Below are positions 4,688-6,373 of a DNA stretch of 6,373 bases, in pieces (positions within the stretch are counted from its first letter, which is position 1; each line of letters begins with the position of its first letter). The notes below the pieces were generated by a model. It ran no database searches, had not been told where the DNA came from, and was given only the letters and a program-made list of their open reading frames with translations. The stretch lies in contig JACMOA010000130.1 in assembly GCA_014378225.1 (NCBI GenBank), forward strand, positions 1-6,373, given 5' to 3'. Source of the stretch: Deinococcales bacterium (GTDB lineage Bacteria > Deinococcota > Deinococci > Deinococcales > Deinococcaceae). The position numbers and the translations under genes were made by a program.

Positions 4688-6210
4688 CTCCCAGGACCCA
4701 GACACTCAGGTTCGACGCGGTGGTGGTTGGCACGGGCGCGGGCGGCGCTCCACTGCTCTCGAGGTTAGCGCGGGCAGGGCTTAAGGTTTTGGCGCTCGAG
4801 GCGGGACCCGTTCACCCGCTTTCCGAGATGGCCACCGACGAGCGAACCCAGGAAAAACTGTTCTGGAAGGATGAGCGCATCTCGAGTGGGCAGGACCCCA
4901 TCGGGTTTGGACGCAACAATTCGGGCATCGGGGTGGGCGGCTCTACCCTGCACTACACAGCTTACGTTCCGAGGGTACAACCGGACGACCTCAAGCTCAG
5001 GACTGAATTTGGAGTGGGTCAGGATTGGCCGCTCGAGTACAGCGATTTAGAGCCGTACTATGACGAACTCGAGCACTTTCTGGGCATTTCCGGCCCTGAA
5101 CACTATCCGTGGGGTCCGCCCAGAAACCAGAGTTATAGACACGCGGCCTTGCCCCTAAACGCGGCAGCCAAAGCCATGCAGCGCGGCTGTGCTGCCCTGG
5201 GAATTCGCACCTCGAGCGCACCCAACGCCGCTTTGAGCGCTCCGCAGGAACAGGAAGGTTACGGAGTGCGCCACGCCTGCACCAACCGGGGGTTCTGTCA
5301 GGCCGGATGTTCTGTGGGTGCCAAAGCGAGTGTGGACGTAACTTTTCTGCCGCTGGCGGTCAAGGGAGGCGCGGAGATTCGGCCCAATTCGTTCGTGACC
5401 CGTTTTCTGCTCGAGGGGAACCGCATTACTGGTGTGGAATACCTTAGAGACGGCCTGCTCGAGCAGGTTTTTACCGACACGCTTTTTCTATGTGCTGGAG
5501 CCATTGAAACCCCGCGTCTGCTGCTGATGCAGAATCTGGCCAACTCGAGCGGGCAGGTGGGCCGCAACTTTATGGCCCATGTGGGAACCCAGGTGTGGGG
5601 CCGCTTTGAGGAGGAAACCCAGCCGTTTATGGGCATTCCGGGCAGCCTGATTTCTGAGGATACCCACCGGCTCGAGGGCATGGTGGGCGGCTATCTGTTA
5701 CAGTCCATCGGCGCAATGCCCGTGACCTACGCTTCGCAGTACGCCCGAGGAACCGGAACTTGGGGTAAAAAGCTGCTCGAGCACATGAGCGGGTACACAA
5801 AAGTGGCTGGAATCAACGTGCTGGGCGAGGGTTTGCCGTATGACGGTAACTTTCTCGAGCTTAGCCCTGAGCTGGACGCACGGGGCCTGCCCAAACCCAT
5901 CATTCACTATTCAAACGGCGATAACGAGAAAAAAATGGCCGCACATGCGGAGAAACTGATGCGCGACATCTGGACAGCGGCGGGCGCACACGATTTATGG
6001 ACCTTCCCTCGAGGGGCGCACACCCTGGGAACAGCGCGGATGGGCCAAGATTCGCGCTCGAGCGTGATTAATCGGGACTGCAAGAGTTGGGACCTCGAGA
6101 ATTTGTACATCTGCGACAACTCCATTTTCCCCAGTTCGCTGAGCGTCAATCCGGCCCTAACCCAGATGGCCCTGAGCTTACGGACGGCAGATGTGTTTCT
6201 CAAGGGGTAG
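4684..6210 (+). CDS. GMC-family FAD-dependent dehydrogenase, large catalytic subunit
   Basis: A 508-aa glucose-methanol-choline oxidoreductase that oxidises an alcohol or sugar hydroxyl using FAD. The N-terminal Rossmann motif is VVVGTGAGGAP (Gly16, Gly18, Gly21), with Glu39 (LALEAGP) expected to bind the FAD ribose. The second FAD-contacting region is IGVGGSTLHYTAYVPR (82-97). The C-terminal domain has GAHTLGTARMG with catalytic His446, then NLYICDNSIFPSSLSVNPALT with Asn489 as the second catalytic residue. A cysteine motif C199-x5-C205-x3-C209 (CTNRGFCQAGC, followed by SVGAKAS) matches the spacing of the [3Fe-4S] ligands reported in bacterial FAD-glucose dehydrogenases and is common in gluconate-dehydrogenase-like members; this suggests a dehydrogenase donating electrons through an Fe-S centre, not an oxidase. 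No signal peptide is present. It is translationally coupled to the small subunit by ATGA. The substrate cannot be told from sequence. Length fits the family. Confidence 0.93.
   Translation: MTPRTQTLRFDAVVVGTGAGGAPLLSRLARAGLKVLALEAGPVHPLSEMATDERTQEKLFWKDERISSGQDPIGFGRNNSGIGVGGSTLHYTAYVPRVQPDDLKLRTEFGVGQDWPLEYSDLEPYYDELEHFLGISGPEHYPWGPPRNQSYRHAALPLNAAAKAMQRGCAALGIRTSSAPNAALSAPQEQEGYGVRHACTNRGFCQAGCSVGAKASVDVTFLPLAVKGGAEIRPNSFVTRFLLEGNRITGVEYLRDGLLEQVFTDTLFLCAGAIETPRLLLMQNLANSSGQVGRNFMAHVGTQVWGRFEEETQPFMGIPGSLISEDTHRLEGMVGGYLLQSIGAMPVTYASQYARGTGTWGKKLLEHMSGYTKVAGINVLGEGLPYDGNFLELSPELDARGLPKPIIHYSNGDNEKKMAAHAEKLMRDIWTAAGAHDLWTFPRGAHTLGTARMGQDSRSSVINRDCKSWDLENLYICDNSIFPSSLSVNPALTQMALSLRTADVFLKG
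5454..5467. other. 14-bp perfect palindrome centred on CTCGAG
   Basis: CCTGCTCGAGCAGG is a perfect 14-bp inverted repeat inside the GMC gene (codons for GLLEQ). It is the longest uninterrupted palindrome noticed around any CTCGAG copy here. Probably chance extension of the hexamer. Confidence 0.4.
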
Positions 6211-6231
6211 ATGGAGGAGTAGATGGAGGGG
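6208..6231 (+). repeat. 12-bp tandem duplication spanning the GMC stop codon
   Basis: TAGATGGAGGAG (6208-6219) is followed by TAGATGGAGGGG (6220-6231), 11 of 12 identical. The first copy begins with the TAG stop of the GMC gene and the second supplies a backup in-frame TAG. It has the same kind of location as the 13-bp duplication at the end of the kinase gene. Confidence 0.75.
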
Positions 6232-6271
6232 CGCACGAGTGTGAAACCCGTGCCGTCTAGGCGCAAGACTT

Positions 6272-6299
6272 ATAACCGACAACCGATAACTGACAACCC
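6272..6299 (+). repeat. Degenerate heptanucleotide tandem repeat, consensus AYAACYG
   Basis: Four consecutive units: ATAACCG, ACAACCG, ATAACTG, ACAACCC. It sits in the 105-bp gap between the GMC gene and the next start codon. The decamer TAACCGACAA inside it also occurs at 2339-2348, directly after the phosphatase stop, suggesting a shared intergenic repeat vocabulary. Confidence 0.75.
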
Positions 6300-6315
6300 A
6301 CTACTCGAGGACAAA

Positions 6316-6373
6316 ATGACATCCTTCCTATCTAAAATTCAAAAAAAACACGGCAACACTGGCTACGGCGGCG
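6316..6373 (+). CDS. Start of an unidentified gene, truncated at the window end
   Basis: Nineteen complete codons are visible, beginning MTSFLSKIQKKHGNTGYGG. The ATG at 6316 is preceded by GAGG (6307-6310) at 5 nt, the same arrangement as for the first lipoprotein gene, with the GAGG formed by a CTCGAGG copy. No signal peptide or hydrophobic stretch shows in this portion. If it were the cytochrome c subunit sometimes paired with GMC dehydrogenases, a signal sequence would be expected, so that is unlikely. Function unknown. Confidence 0.6.
   Translation, partial: MTSFLSKIQKKHGNTGYGG

Larger units (their letters stand above)
4..6309. repeat. Dispersed, highly over-represented palindrome CTCGAG (58 copies)
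   Basis: By hand count there are 58 CTCGAG copies, first at 4-9 and last at 6304-6309, about one per 110 bp; fewer than two would be expected by chance. Of these, 34 are in phase as Leu-Glu codons, 13 in the xxC-TCG-AGx phase (usually Ser-Ser or Ser-Arg), 5 in the xCT-CGA-Gxx phase (Arg), and 6 are intergenic (2455, 2475, 2487, 4070, 4117, 6304). Density in coding and non-coding DNA is about equal. G is the commonest preceding base (30 of 58). The longest gap is 375 bp (1865-2239), covering the phosphatase membrane segment. The pattern resembles HIP1 of cyanobacteria. Confidence 0.95.

Noticed and set aside
6232..6254. Terminator hairpin after the GMC gene (GCACG 6233-6237 with CGTGC 6249-6253)
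   Set aside because: Only a 5-bp stem with an 11-nt loop and no T-run; too weak to call.
5907..6266. Antisense open frame opposite the 3' end of the GMC gene
   Set aside because: It overlaps the conserved C-terminal GMC motifs (His446, Asn489 region), so its sequence is dictated by the sense gene; no protein features seen.
4..6309. CTCGAG enrichment as a simple result of Leu-Glu codon choice or of cloning linkers
   Set aside because: 24 of 58 copies are not in the Leu-Glu phase (18 in other codon phases and 6 intergenic), and copies sit inside conserved protein motifs of intact genes, so neither codon preference nor XhoI linker artefacts explain them.

Overview
The window carries five complete genes and two partial ones, all on the + strand and closely packed. 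Moderate-to-high GC, short intergenic spaces, short lipoproteins, a probable leaderless start and heptamer-type intergenic repeats suggest a member of the Deinococcota, perhaps Meiothermus-like. That placement is an impression from style, not a proven assignment. No mobile element, CRISPR array, tRNA or rRNA is visible.

Layout. (1) 2-1042: the 3' part of a PAS-domain sensor histidine kinase whose N-terminus lies outside the window. (2) 1160-2338: a PP2C-type Ser/Thr protein phosphatase with two C-terminal membrane helices and a charged tail, probably translated from a leaderless mRNA beginning at GTG 1160. (3) 2499-3254 and 3251-3904: two overlapping lipoprotein genes that look like diverged tandem paralogues; the second has a textbook EF-hand-type Ca2+ loop that is degenerate in the first. 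(4) 3905-4204: a 300-base spacer holding a degenerate 7-bp tandem repeat, a 13-bp perfect hairpin and the likely promoter of the next pair. (5) 4205-4687 and 4684-6210: a two-gene operon with an ATGA overlap, encoding a small protein resembling the gluconate-2-dehydrogenase subunit-3 family and a GMC flavoprotein dehydrogenase with a C-x5-C-x3-C iron-sulfur-type motif. (6) 6316-end: the first 19 codons of an unidentified gene.

How they fit together. The kinase and the phosphatase are both signalling proteins, but nothing in the sequence links them. The two lipoproteins are probably made together and anchored outside the cytoplasmic membrane. The small subunit and GMC protein probably form one oxidoreductase that passes electrons out through FAD and an Fe-S centre; neither carries a Tat signal, so on this evidence the complex is cytoplasmic.

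The most striking signal is not a gene. The palindrome CTCGAG occurs 58 times by hand count (about once per 110 bp, roughly 30 times expectation), at equal density in coding and non-coding DNA and in all three codon phases. It behaves like a genome-wide DNA-level motif, analogous to HIP1 of cyanobacteria. It shapes protein sequence (many Leu-Glu and Ser-Ser pairs), provides Shine-Dalgarno sequences, and forms RNA hairpins where two copies lie close together.
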